Of a stretch of 64,000 bases of DNA, positions 34,586-42,687 are shown piece by piece. The notes beneath the pieces were generated by a model. The model worked only from the letters and a program-made list of their open reading frames with translations, was not told where the DNA came from and made no database searches. Source of the stretch: Virgifigura sp964551315 (lineage in GTDB: Bacteria; Pseudomonadota; Alphaproteobacteria; Dongiales; Dongiaceae); the NCBI GenBank assembly GCA_964551315.1, contig CAZKCM010000003.1, positions 1-64,000 of the forward strand. The letters run 5' to 3'. Positions within the stretch are counted from its first letter, which is position 1. Each line of letters starts with the position of its first letter. The position numbers and the translations under genes are program-made.

Positions 34586-35473
34586 CTACGCCGCCTTCGC
34601 CCGGGCGGCCCTGCCCAGATCGGTGTCCAGGATCGTCGCCTCCTCGACGGCGTAGAAGCTCGGCTGCGTGCTGGAATGGATGACCTTGCGGCCATACTCC
34701 ACGGCAACCTGCGGTGCCGCGCCGTTCAGGTGGGCCAGGATCGTCGCCTTGATCGAAACGAAGTAGGTGATCTTCAGGTCGCGGCTGGCGCGGATGAGCG
34801 AGGCTATCGGCCCGACGACCCCGTAAGACAGAAACACGCCGAGAAAGGTCCCGAGCAGCGCGCCGCCGATGAGCCCGCCCAGAACATCCGGCGGCTGGTT
34901 GATCGCGCCCATCGCCTTGATGACGCCCAGTACGGCGGCGACGATGCCGAGCGCGGGCAGGCCCTCGGCCTGCATCTGAAGGGCGCGCGTCGGCCCGTGG
35001 AACTCCTTGGAGATCATCCGGATCTCCTCGTCCATCAGCGACTCGACCTCGTGCGGCTTCGCCGTGCCGAGCGACAGCAGGCGGAGGTAGTCGCAAATGA
35101 AACGGACCGCCCGCTTGTTCTTCATCACGGACGGATACTCGCCGAATATGTCGCTTTCCTCCGGGCGTTCGATGTGGCGCTCAAGATACAGCATGCCCTT
35201 GCCCTTGATGGTCCGCAGCAGCGTGTAGAGCAGCCCGAGAAGCTGTAGGAAATCCTGCTCCTTGACCCGATTGCCGGTGAACAGCTCGCCGATGGCCTTC
35301 AGGGTATCCTTGACCACATGCATCGGGTGCGCGAGCACGAAGATGCCGCAGGAGGCGCCGGCGACGACGACGAACTCGAACGGTTGCCACAGAACCGCCA
35401 GGTTTCCGCCCATGCCGAGATAGCCGCCGACCACCGCCGCGACGACCAGAAGAATGCCGATCAACGGACCCAT
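34586..35473 (-). CDS. motA: Flagellar stator protein MotA
   Basis: Proton-channel stator subunit (295 aa) with four membrane helices. VVVAGASCGIFVLAHPMHVV and the cytoplasmic loop with charged residues are typical. ALQMQAEGLPALGIVAAVLG and GALLGTFLGVFLSYGVVGPI form the channel helices, including the conserved proline in GVVGPI. The partner MotB is encoded 8 kb away (43441-44706). Confidence 0.95.
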   Translation of the reverse strand: MGPLIGILLVVAAVVGGYLGMGGNLAVLWQPFEFVVVAGASCGIFVLAHPMHVVKDTLKAIGELFTGNRVKEQDFLQLLGLLYTLLRTIKGKGMLYLERHIERPEESDIFGEYPSVMKNKRAVRFICDYLRLLSLGTAKPHEVESLMDEEIRMISKEFHGPTRALQMQAEGLPALGIVAAVLGVIKAMGAINQPPDVLGGLIGGALLGTFLGVFLSYGVVGPIASLIRASRDLKITYFVSIKATILAHLNGAAPQVAVEYGRKVIHSSTQPSFYAVEEATILDTDLGRAARAKAA

Positions 35474-35826
35474 AGGATCTTCCCTTCCGAGGCAATCGAG
35501 ACTCGTTATCGAGACTCGTTCGAGCCTGATGAACCGCAGACAGTAGAAAGCCGCGGTTAAAAGCGGTTTTAAGAAGATGGTTTAAGGAGCTTGTTTGCGA
35601 AATACGCGGGATCGAATCGACGGTTATTCGTAGATATGTATATTTATAGTATAATCGAAGACGATTATTCGTGCACGCCTCGCTCTATTAATCCATTTTT
35701 AAATCGCGCGTGACAGCATCGCGGCGTCATCTCGGGATCGGTGACCGCAGAAGCGGGCCCGGACCCTTGCAGGTCGTCAGAAGGCGGGACACCTCGAATC
35801 AACCTTAGAATGAAAGGACTGAGGAC
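35474..35826. promoter_or_regulatory. Divergent control region motA / flagellin with repeats
   Basis: This 353-base AT-rich gap holds no gene. TTAA-N7-TTTA (35557-35571) resembles a CtrA site, and GGTTAAAA, GGTTTTAA and GGTTTAAG follow each other at 35556-35586. Two near-identical 16-mers, GACGRTTATTCGTRSA, lie at 35619-35634 and 35660-35675, 41 bases apart, about four helical turns. A TATAAT is at 35650-35655. The shared TTTAAAC-N8-GTAG element is missing on the flagellin side. On the motA side only a weak TTTAACC-N8-CTAC version exists. Confidence 0.6.
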
Positions 35827-36774
35827 ATGGCTGCCTCGATTCTGACCAACGTCGGCGCGATGACCGCGCTGCAGACCCTTCAGAATGTCAGCTCGAACCT
35901 GCGTATCGCCCAGGACCGCATCTCCACGGGCATGCGCGTCGCGACCGCCAAGGACAATGCGGCCTATTGGGCGATCGCGGCCACGATGCGGACCGACCTG
36001 TCCGGCTACCAGGCGATCACCGACTCGCTGGGTCTGGGCATGTCGACCGTCGATACGGCCCTGTCTGCGAACGAAGCGATCGTCAAGAAGCTTGAGGCTC
36101 TGAAGGAGTCCTTGGTCAGCGCCCAGAACGAGAACGTTGACCGGGTGAAGATCAACGACAGCGTTCAGCAGATCCTGGCGGAGCTCAAGACGCAGATCGC
36201 GTCTGCCAGCTTCAACGGGGCTAACTTCCTGGACGGTTCGATCAACGACGTCGACGACGGTGGCGCGCCCTTTAACATTCTGGCCTCGCTGGTCCGCTCG
36301 GGAAGCGACGTAACGCCGGAATACATCGTGTTCGATCCGGGTCAGACCCACTATTCCGATGGTACGACCGGCTTCTTCCACCAGCAGCTGGCGACCCTCC
36401 CGACTACCGGTAGTCCCGACGATCCCACGGACGGGCTCATCACCGGTGGTATCTTCGGCGCCGCCTTTACGTTCGACAACAGCACGAGCAAGACGGATCT
36501 GGCGGGAGCGCTGCTGGAGGTCGAGGCGGTGATCGCCAAGGCGACCGAGATCGGCTCGCTGCTCGGCTCCCTCATGAAGCGTGTCGAGAGCCAGCACACC
36601 TTCATGACGAAGCTGATGGACGCGACCGAGCGTGGCATCGGCGTGCTGGTCGACGCCGACATGAACAAGGAGAGCGCGCGGCTCAGGGCCTTGCAGGTCC
36701 AGCAGCAGCTGGCCATCGAGGCCCTGAACATCGCGAACAACGAGCCGCAGAACATTCTGTCTCTGTTTCGTTAA
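35827..36774 (+). CDS. fliC: Flagellin
   Basis: Filament subunit, 315 aa. The N-terminal D0/D1 helices (SNLRIAQDRISTGMRVATAK then DNAAYWAIAATMRTDLSGYQ) and the C-terminal helix (RLRALQVQQQLAIEALNIAN) are conserved. The variable centre (about residues 145-230) is short. It is transcribed alone: a control region lies upstream and a strong terminator follows. FlaF and FlbT, which regulate flagellin secretion and translation in Alphaproteobacteria, are encoded just downstream. Confidence 0.95.
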   Translation: MAASILTNVGAMTALQTLQNVSSNLRIAQDRISTGMRVATAKDNAAYWAIAATMRTDLSGYQAITDSLGLGMSTVDTALSANEAIVKKLEALKESLVSAQNENVDRVKINDSVQQILAELKTQIASASFNGANFLDGSINDVDDGGAPFNILASLVRSGSDVTPEYIVFDPGQTHYSDGTTGFFHQQLATLPTTGSPDDPTDGLITGGIFGAAFTFDNSTSKTDLAGALLEVEAVIAKATEIGSLLGSLMKRVESQHTFMTKLMDATERGIGVLVDADMNKESARLRALQVQQQLAIEALNIANNEPQNILSLFR

Positions 36775-36814
36775 TCAGCCAGGGGAGACGTACGTCTCGA
36801 CCGAGGCGACTGGA

Positions 36815-36846
36815 GGGCCCGCCCCAAAACGGGGCGGGCCTTTCTT
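36815..36846 (+). terminator. Intrinsic terminator after flagellin
   Basis: A near-perfect GC stem (GGCCCGCCCC / GGGGCGGGCC) with an AAAAC loop is followed by TTTCTTC, 40 bases after the flagellin stop. This is the clearest Rho-independent terminator in the window. Confidence 0.88.
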
Positions 36847-36884
36847 CAGCGGGCGGGACGGTCCCAGCGAGAGGACGGGCAACC

Positions 36885-36914
36885 TTAAAACGCAGATTAA
36901 ACATCCGGTGGTAG
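36885..36914 (+). promoter_or_regulatory. Shared flagellar cis-element upstream of flaF
   Basis: ATTAAAC (36896-36902), eight bases, GTAG (36911-36914), ending 42 bases before the flaF ATG. A TTAAAAC at 36885-36891 precedes it, forming a direct repeat with an 11-base period that also resembles the CtrA pattern. Confidence 0.6.
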
Positions 36915-36956
36915 CGTTTCCTTCGCCGGAATCATGACGCCGAAGGGACGTACGGC

Positions 36957-37310
36957 ATGGAAGCAATACGCGCCTATCAAGAAACGAAGCGGGCCTTCGC
37001 CGACCCGAAGGACGGCGAGCGCGCCGTCTTTGAGCGCGTGACGGCGCAGCTCCGCGAGGCGGCGCAGCTTCCGTCCCGCTCCGAAGCGTTTCACCAGGCG
37101 CTGCTGGCCAACCGGCGGCTCTGGGCGGCGGTCGTCGCCGATGTCGGGCATCCGAACAATCGCTTGTCGCAAGCGACGAAGGAAAGCCTGATCTCGCTCG
37201 GCCTCTGGGTGCAGCAGGAAAGCACGGCCGCCGCGTCCGGCAAGTCGGACTTGTCGGCGCTGATCGACGTCAATGAGGCGATCATCGGCGGCCTCAGGAA
37301 ACAAGGCTAG
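36957..37310 (+). CDS. flaF: Flagellar biosynthesis regulator FlaF
   Basis: Cytoplasmic 117-aa protein needed for flagellin synthesis and secretion in Caulobacter and relatives. AIRAYQETKRAFADPKDGER and ALLANRRLWAAVVADVGHPN match the FlaF family. It heads the flaF-flbT-DUF1217 unit downstream of flagellin. Confidence 0.92.
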   Translation: MEAIRAYQETKRAFADPKDGERAVFERVTAQLREAAQLPSRSEAFHQALLANRRLWAAVVADVGHPNNRLSQATKESLISLGLWVQQESTAAASGKSDLSALIDVNEAIIGGLRKQG

Positions 37311-37330
37311 GGTGCGAGCACGAGGGAAGG

Positions 37331-37720
37331 ATGGGGCTCAACATCAGGCTGCTTCACGGGGACCAGTGCGTCATCAACGGCGCTGTGATCAAGTGCAAGT
37401 CGCAGCGCACGACGATCTCCGTCGAGAACTACGCGCATGTCATCCGAGGGGCGGACATCCTGAAGCCGGAGGACGCGAACACGCCCTTGCGGCGCGTCTA
37501 CTTCGCGGCGCAGCTCATGCTGATCGATCCGGTGCGTGCCGGCGAGCACCGCCGGCACTTCGACCGCTATATGTCCGATGCGCTCGGTGCCCTGGAAAAT
37601 CCGCGGATGGTCGAGCAGCTTCACCGGGCGATCAGCAGCGTCGACGCCAACGACTATTACAAGGCGCTCGTCGCGCTCAAGCCCGTCCTCGAATATGAAA
37701 GGCAGCTCCTCGCGAGCTGA
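37331..37720 (+). CDS. flbT: Flagellin translational regulator FlbT
   Basis: A 129-aa protein of the FlbT family, which in Caulobacter binds the flagellin mRNA leader and represses its translation until the hook is finished. MGLNIRLLHGDQCVINGAVI and PLRRVYFAAQLMLIDP are family motifs. Flagellin here has an unusually long upstream region (35474-35826), which fits such control. Confidence 0.93.
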   Translation: MGLNIRLLHGDQCVINGAVIKCKSQRTTISVENYAHVIRGADILKPEDANTPLRRVYFAAQLMLIDPVRAGEHRRHFDRYMSDALGALENPRMVEQLHRAISSVDANDYYKALVALKPVLEYERQLLAS

Positions 37721-37777
37721 GATCGATCCGCCGCGCGGCCGCTTGACGGCCGCCACCGACGAGAGGGAGCAGACGCG

Positions 37778-38584
37778 ATGTACTCGACGCTTGGGCAGAT
37801 CACCCTCGTTCAGAGCACCTATGCCCGCCGCCTCGAGATGGTTTCGAAGGATGCCTTCGTCCAGCGCGAGGCGGCCTATTTCCGCGAGAACATCGCGAAG
37901 ATCGAAACGGGCGATCAGCTCATCGACGACTACCGGCTCTATTCCTTCGCGATGAAGGCCTTCGGCCTCGAGTCCGAGATCTATGCGAAAGGGCTGATGC
38001 GCAAGGTCTTCAACGAAGGCATTCTGGATTCGAAATCGACGGCCAACCGCCTCGCCGATGCCAAGTTCCGCGAAATCGCCGAGGCCTTCGGCTTCGCTGA
38101 AAGCGGCAACCTGAACATGCAGGACCCGAACAAGGTCGAGGCCATCGTGCAGCGCTACCTTCGCCAGGAGCTCGAGGTGCGCGAGGGCGAAGAGAACGAG
38201 GCCGTACGCCTGGCGCTCTACTTCGACCGGCAGATCACGAAGGTGGAGAACTGGTACGAGGTGCTGGCCGACCCGGCGCTGGCCGAGGTGGTGCGGACCG
38301 GCCTGGGGCTTCCCCGCGAGTATGCCCTGATCGATATCGACCGGCAGGCGGCCTTCTTCGAGGATCGCCTGAAGCTCGAGGACTTCAAGGACGCGGAGAA
38401 GCGCCGAACCTTTATCGAGCGGTTCGGCGCGCAGTGGGACTTGCAGCAAATGACCGCCTCGCCCGGCAGCGGCATCCTTGTGGCGAATGGCATCGCACCG
38501 ATTCAGCCGCTGCGCCCCGGAGAGACGGTGCTCGGCTCCATCAGCCCGTCACTGCTTGCGGAGCTGGCGAAGTACCGGATCTGA
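37778..38584 (+). CDS. DUF1217 flagellar protein
   Basis: A 268-aa, largely helical protein of the DUF1217 family found in alphaproteobacterial flagellar clusters. Family features are the repeated long helices (YFRENIAKIETGDQLIDDYR, then FAMKAFGLESEIYAKGLMRK) and the acidic/aromatic core around VRLALYFDRQITKVENWYEV. Biochemical function is unknown. It follows flbT with a 57-base gap on the same strand. Confidence 0.85.
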   Translation: MYSTLGQITLVQSTYARRLEMVSKDAFVQREAAYFRENIAKIETGDQLIDDYRLYSFAMKAFGLESEIYAKGLMRKVFNEGILDSKSTANRLADAKFREIAEAFGFAESGNLNMQDPNKVEAIVQRYLRQELEVREGEENEAVRLALYFDRQITKVENWYEVLADPALAEVVRTGLGLPREYALIDIDRQAAFFEDRLKLEDFKDAEKRRTFIERFGAQWDLQQMTASPGSGILVANGIAPIQPLRPGETVLGSISPSLLAELAKYRI

Positions 38585-38711
38585 TCGGCTCCGCTCGACG
38601 GGATCGGCCTCGGCGTCGGCCCCTTCGGGTGACCGCCGGCACAAACCCGTTCATCCGGATTGAGGGCTGCGATCCGGGCCTCTCCCCGAGGCCTTGTTGG
38701 AGGTGCCGGTT

Positions 38712-38739
38712 CGCCGGCGCCGGCTGCCGCGCGCCGGCG
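38712..38739. terminator. Putative bidirectional hairpin between convergent genes
   Basis: A perfect nine-base GC stem (CGCCGGCGC / GCGCCGGCG) with a ten-base loop lies between the ends of the DUF1217 gene and the minus-strand TPR-like gene, ending two bases from the latter's stop codon. No long T-run follows, so termination efficiency is uncertain. Confidence 0.45.
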
Positions 38740-38740
38740 C

Positions 38741-40516
38741 TTACTTCACCGTCTTGCCCAGGGCAATGAGGGACTCCGTCTGGTCGAGAAGTTCCGCGAT
38801 CGCCTGCTCCGGGTTGTTTTCGGCCGCCCTCTCGGGATGCCGAATCAGGCTCGCGATGAGCGAGGACCATTCGCTGCCGGCCCAGGCGCTCGCTCGGTAT
38901 TCCAGGAGGCCCGCGGCCTCCTCCATGTAGCCGGACAGATATGCGGCTATGGCATAGTCGACGTAGTCGGGCGCGCCATGCGCGGCGTCCGGGTTCATCT
39001 GAAGAAGCTCGTCATAGGCGAAGAACGCCGCCTCCCATTTTTCGGCCTTCATATAGATCTTGGCGATTTCACGTGTGAGATGCCGGTCCAGCAGATGGTC
39101 GATCTTGCCGATGACCGTGTCGAGTTCGCCGAGCGCGGCCTTCGCCTCGACATAGATCTGCAGGGCCTCCCGACCCCAGGTTTCCGGCTGTTCCAGGTTC
39201 ACGATCCTGCCCAGGCGATCGATGGCCTCCTTGGGCCGGCCCCCTTTGACCAGCATCTCGACAAGCTTCAGGGCGTCCGCGCGGGCCTCCGGCCGCAGCA
39301 TGTACCACAGGACTGTGCCGTGCAGGTTGGCGATGCTCGTTTCGTCGGTCGGCGGGCTCGGGATGGTTGTCGCAAGAATGTCTGCCGCTTCTGCATAGAA
39401 GCCCCGTTCCGCCAGGTAATCCGCATAGCGGCGGTCGATCTGCCGCGCCAGCTCTCTGTCGGTCACGAAGGGCATGTAGTCCTGCCGAAGCCGCCGCACC
39501 TGCTCCGGAGAGAAGGCTTCGATGCCGTCGGTCATCAGCCTGCTGAACAGCTCCGCACCCAGGCTCTGCGCGTCCTGGAGAAGGGCGCCGTTGGGGAAGC
39601 GTTCGGTTTGCAGGCGCAGGGTCTTCAAGGCGTTGATTGCGTCTCCCTGCTTCTTCTGGAAGCGGGCCCTGAGCCACAGAGCGCGCTCTTCGAACGGGGT
39701 GCCCGGCCACTTCTCGGCGATCTCCCCGGTGCCTTTCATGACCGCCTCGGCCGCCAGCGAGTCGGCGGCGATACCGTCGTCCAAGAGCTCGAGCTTTGCC
39801 CCGGCGCCGCAGCGGGAATCGAAGGCTGCCGCGGTCCCGTAGCGGCGCCGTGCCGCGTCGGGATGCCCTTCCAGCTCGGCGAGCCGGCCGACCAGCCAGG
39901 TTTCGCAATCCTCTTCCAGGATCGGGTCCTTCTGCGCCGCTATGACTTCGGCGATGGCCCGGGCCGAGACCGCCTCCCCCGCGTCGAGCGCGGCCTCGAA
40001 CAGCAGCGGAAGGATCTCCCGCTTGTAAACCTCCGGGTAGCTGTCGATCACCGCCAGGGCGCTTCTTATCAAGTCGGGAGGCATGTGCAGTTCGCGGGCC
40101 TTGGCCGCCGCGACCGCGCGCCACAGGGCATCCTGCCTGGGGTCGGCCATCTGGTGGTCGCGCAGGCCGTAGGGATCTTCGGTCTGGCCGGACAGGATGA
40201 AGGCGATCTTCGCCATGTCCTTGATGTGCCGCACCGCGAAGACGTCCGGATGGTCCGCTGCCAGCCTGGTCAGATTGGCGTAGGCCTCCTCCACGAATCC
40301 GCGTCCCATGTAGAACTCGGCCATCTCCACGAGCGCCCGCGCCTGCTGCATGCCGACCGAGGATTCGATGCGGTGGCTGAGCGCGGCGCGGCGGGTGATG
40401 AAGCTCTCGCCCTTGGTATCGTCGACGTAGGCGGCTCCGGCCGCGAAAGCCGCGTCGCCGGCGGCGAGCGAGAGGAGAGCGATCGCAGTGAAGGCGAGGC
40501 CCGGACTATGACGCAT
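38741..40516 (-). CDS. Secreted TPR-like protein of the flagellar cluster
   Basis: A 591-aa protein with a signal peptide (SPGLAFTAIALLSLAAGDAA followed by FAAG) and a mature part made of repeated helix pairs typical of TPR/Sel1-type solenoids (EMAEFYMGRGFVEEAYANLT; EMLVKGGRPKEAIDRLGRIV; DYAIAAYLSGYMEEAAGLLE). It should be periplasmic. Its site between flaF-flbT and the flgF-motB operon, and a MotE-like protein elsewhere in the locus, make it a candidate for the MotC role (a MotB-binding periplasmic motility protein). This is inference, as sequence identity to MotC cannot be judged here. Confidence 0.72.
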   Translation of the reverse strand: MRHSPGLAFTAIALLSLAAGDAAFAAGAAYVDDTKGESFITRRAALSHRIESSVGMQQARALVEMAEFYMGRGFVEEAYANLTRLAADHPDVFAVRHIKDMAKIAFILSGQTEDPYGLRDHQMADPRQDALWRAVAAAKARELHMPPDLIRSALAVIDSYPEVYKREILPLLFEAALDAGEAVSARAIAEVIAAQKDPILEEDCETWLVGRLAELEGHPDAARRRYGTAAAFDSRCGAGAKLELLDDGIAADSLAAEAVMKGTGEIAEKWPGTPFEERALWLRARFQKKQGDAINALKTLRLQTERFPNGALLQDAQSLGAELFSRLMTDGIEAFSPEQVRRLRQDYMPFVTDRELARQIDRRYADYLAERGFYAEAADILATTIPSPPTDETSIANLHGTVLWYMLRPEARADALKLVEMLVKGGRPKEAIDRLGRIVNLEQPETWGREALQIYVEAKAALGELDTVIGKIDHLLDRHLTREIAKIYMKAEKWEAAFFAYDELLQMNPDAAHGAPDYVDYAIAAYLSGYMEEAAGLLEYRASAWAGSEWSSLIASLIRHPERAAENNPEQAIAELLDQTESLIALGKTVK

Positions 40517-40577
40517 CTTCTGCCAAACGCTTATGAAAACAAAAGGTATATCAATGGGTTATCCCGAGAGCGCGGGA

Positions 40578-40615
40578 ATCGAAACCCGGGTTTAAACTAA
40601 CCCCCGTAGGTTAAA
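40578..40615 (+). promoter_or_regulatory. Shared flagellar cis-element upstream of flgF (long form)
   Basis: ATCGAAACCCG (40578-40588), two bases, TTTAAAC (40591-40597), eight bases, GTAG (40606-40609), ending 35 bases before the flgF ATG. A TAACC / GGTTA inverted repeat with a six-base spacer (40598-40613) overlaps the element. Confidence 0.65.
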
Positions 40616-40644
40616 TCCGCGTTCAAGAACGAGAGTGCTTGCCC

Positions 40645-41364
40645 ATGCAGACTCCGCTTTATGTCGGCCTCTCCGGCCAGCTCGCGCTGCGGCGGCGGCT
40701 CGAGGTGGTCGCCAACAATGTGGCCAACATGAATACGGTCGGTTTCCGCGCCGAGAACTCGCTGTTCGCCGCGCATCTGGTGCGGGCCGAGCAAAATCGG
40801 CAGGTGGCCTTCGTTGTCGACAGGGCGACCTATACCGACATGCGGGCGGGTACGTTCGAGAAGACCGGCAACACGCTCGATGTCGCCATTCGCGGCGACG
40901 GCTGGTTGCAGGTGGAAACGCCGGACGGTGTGCGCTACACGCGCGACGGCCGCCTCAATCTGAGCGCCGACGGCTTCCTCGTCACCGTCAACGGCGAGCC
41001 GGTGCTCGACCTCGAAGGGCAGCCGATCCAGATCCCCGAGGACGTGAGCGCGATCGATATCCGCAAAGACGGCACGATCATGGAGGGCGATCGGGTGTTC
41101 GGCCAGATCGGCGTTGTCCGGCTGGAGAACCTCGATGCCTTGGTGCGCGAGGCAAACGGCCTTTACCGCGCGAGCGGCGAGCCGGTCCCGTCCGATGGTG
41201 CCGAGCTGATTCAGGGGATGCTCGAGTCCTCGAACGTGCAGCCCATCGTCGCCATGACGGAGCTGATCGATCTGTCGCGCGCTTACGAAAGGGTCAGCAG
41301 CCTGGTCGACAACACCCATGAGGTGGAGCGAAAGGCGATCGATCGTCTCGGACAGGTTTCCTGA
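40645..41364 (+). CDS. flgF: Flagellar proximal rod protein FlgF
   Basis: Rod subunit of 239 aa. PLYVGLSGQLALRRRLEVVA then NNVANMNTVGFRAENS is the rod signature, and LESSNVQPIVAMTELIDLSR is the C-terminal packing motif. I use ATG 40645 with GAGAG upstream; a TTG at 40639 is in frame. It heads flgF-flgG-flgA-flgH-motB. Confidence 0.94.
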   Translation: MQTPLYVGLSGQLALRRRLEVVANNVANMNTVGFRAENSLFAAHLVRAEQNRQVAFVVDRATYTDMRAGTFEKTGNTLDVAIRGDGWLQVETPDGVRYTRDGRLNLSADGFLVTVNGEPVLDLEGQPIQIPEDVSAIDIRKDGTIMEGDRVFGQIGVVRLENLDALVREANGLYRASGEPVPSDGAELIQGMLESSNVQPIVAMTELIDLSRAYERVSSLVDNTHEVERKAIDRLGQVS

Positions 41365-41385
41365 GGGATTTGAGAGGAGAAGTCG

Positions 41386-42171
41386 ATGCGGGCTCTCAGC
41401 ATCGCTGCGACCGGGATGATGGCGCAGCAGACGAACGTCGAGGTGATCTCGAACAACATCGCGAACATGAACACCACCGGCTTCAAGCGAGCCCGGGCGG
41501 AGTTCACCGACCTGATCTACCAGAACGAGCGCCGCCAGGGCGCTCCGTCCGTCGACGACGGAAACATCGTGCCCGCCGGGGTTCAGATCGGGCTTGGCGT
41601 GAAGACGGCGGCCGTTCGCCGCGTGAATGTGCAGGGCAACCTTACGAGCACCGGGAACAGCCTGGATCTGGCGCTCCAGGGCCCCGGATACTTCGTCGTG
41701 GCACGGCCCGACGGGGAGGACGTCTACACCCGGGCCGGTGCCTTCCAGAAGTCGGCCGAAGGCATGATCGTGACCGCGGACGGCTACGAGCTCCAGCCCG
41801 GGATCAACATCCCCGAGAACGCGACCGACATCGTGGTCAACCAGAACGGCGAGGTTCTGGCGACCATCGACGGCTTGGCCGAGCCGCTGAACCTCGGCCA
41901 GCTCATGATCGCGACCTTCGTCAACGAGGCCGGGCTCGAAGCAATTGGCGACAATCTGTTCAAGGAGACGGTGGCTTCCGGCCCGCCCACCATCGGAGTC
42001 GCCGGCGACCCTGGCTTCGCCACGATCCAGCAGAAGTATCTGGAAAGCTCGAACGTCAACATCGTTCAGGAGATCACAGACCTCATCTCCGCCCAGCGGG
42101 CCTACGAGATGAACTCGAAGGTCGTCGAGACGGCGGACCAGATGTCCGCGACCGTCACGCAGATGCGCTAG
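41386..42171 (+). CDS. flgG: Flagellar distal rod protein FlgG
   Basis: Distal rod subunit, 261 aa, the usual FlgG length. MRALSIAATGMMAQQTNVEV then ISNNIANMNTTGFKRARAEF and the C-terminal SSNVNIVQEITDLISAQRAY are diagnostic. An AGGAGAAG ribosome-binding site precedes the ATG. Confidence 0.96.
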   Translation: MRALSIAATGMMAQQTNVEVISNNIANMNTTGFKRARAEFTDLIYQNERRQGAPSVDDGNIVPAGVQIGLGVKTAAVRRVNVQGNLTSTGNSLDLALQGPGYFVVARPDGEDVYTRAGAFQKSAEGMIVTADGYELQPGINIPENATDIVVNQNGEVLATIDGLAEPLNLGQLMIATFVNEAGLEAIGDNLFKETVASGPPTIGVAGDPGFATIQQKYLESSNVNIVQEITDLISAQRAYEMNSKVVETADQMSATVTQMR

Positions 42172-42181
42172 GAGGGCGCGG

Positions 42182-42676
42182 GTGGTCCGGTGGGCTTGCA
42201 TAGGCGCCTTGGTCGCCGCGTTGCTGGCGGTCGGCCCGGTCTCGGACGGCGCGCGGCCCGTCCCGACCGCGTTCGCCGCCGATGGGGCCAGGCAGGTCGT
42301 CGTCATGGTTCCGACGCGGCGGATGCTCGCCGGCGAGATCATCGAGCCGGAGGATCTCCGGGAAGCGTCGGTTTCGGCCGAGTCGCTGCGACCTTCGGCC
42401 ATCGTCGAAGCGAAGAACCTCGTCGGGATGCAGGTCCGCCGCGCGCTCTCCCCCGGCCGCGTGATTCTCAGCAGCTCGATTCAGACGCCGGTCCTGGTGG
42501 CCCGGAACTCCGAGGTCACCGTCGTTTTTGTCGACGGAACGCTCCGGCTGACGATGAAGGCGAAGGCGCTCGACGACGGCAGCCTGGGAGAGGTGATCCG
42601 GGTGGCCAATCCGAGCAGCGGCAAGATCCTCTTCGCCTCGGTGGCCGGGGCGGGTGAGGTGCACATCTCCAAGTAG
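42182..42676 (+). CDS. flgA: P-ring assembly chaperone FlgA
   Basis: Periplasmic chaperone (164 aa) for P-ring formation. A signal peptide (CIGALVAALLAVGPVSDGAR) precedes an SAF-type domain (MLAGEIIEPEDLREASV) and the C-terminal beta domain (EVTVVFVDGTLRLTMKAKAL). The start is GTG 42182, preceded by AGGAGGGCGCG. It sits between flgG and flgH, as in other Alphaproteobacteria. Confidence 0.9.
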   Translation: MVRWACIGALVAALLAVGPVSDGARPVPTAFAADGARQVVVMVPTRRMLAGEIIEPEDLREASVSAESLRPSAIVEAKNLVGMQVRRALSPGRVILSSSIQTPVLVARNSEVTVVFVDGTLRLTMKAKALDDGSLGEVIRVANPSSGKILFASVAGAGEVHISK

Positions 42677-42687
42677 GAAGGAGGGAC

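Noticed and set aside
35590..35606. Possible sigma-54 promoter (GGAGCTTGTTTGC) before flagellin
   Set aside because: The spacing is off by one base and TGGCAC is not matched.
35827..36774. Reading the flagellin as a second FlgL
   Set aside because: Both ends match flagellin D0/D1 helices, and the gene has its own strong terminator and flaF-flbT downstream.
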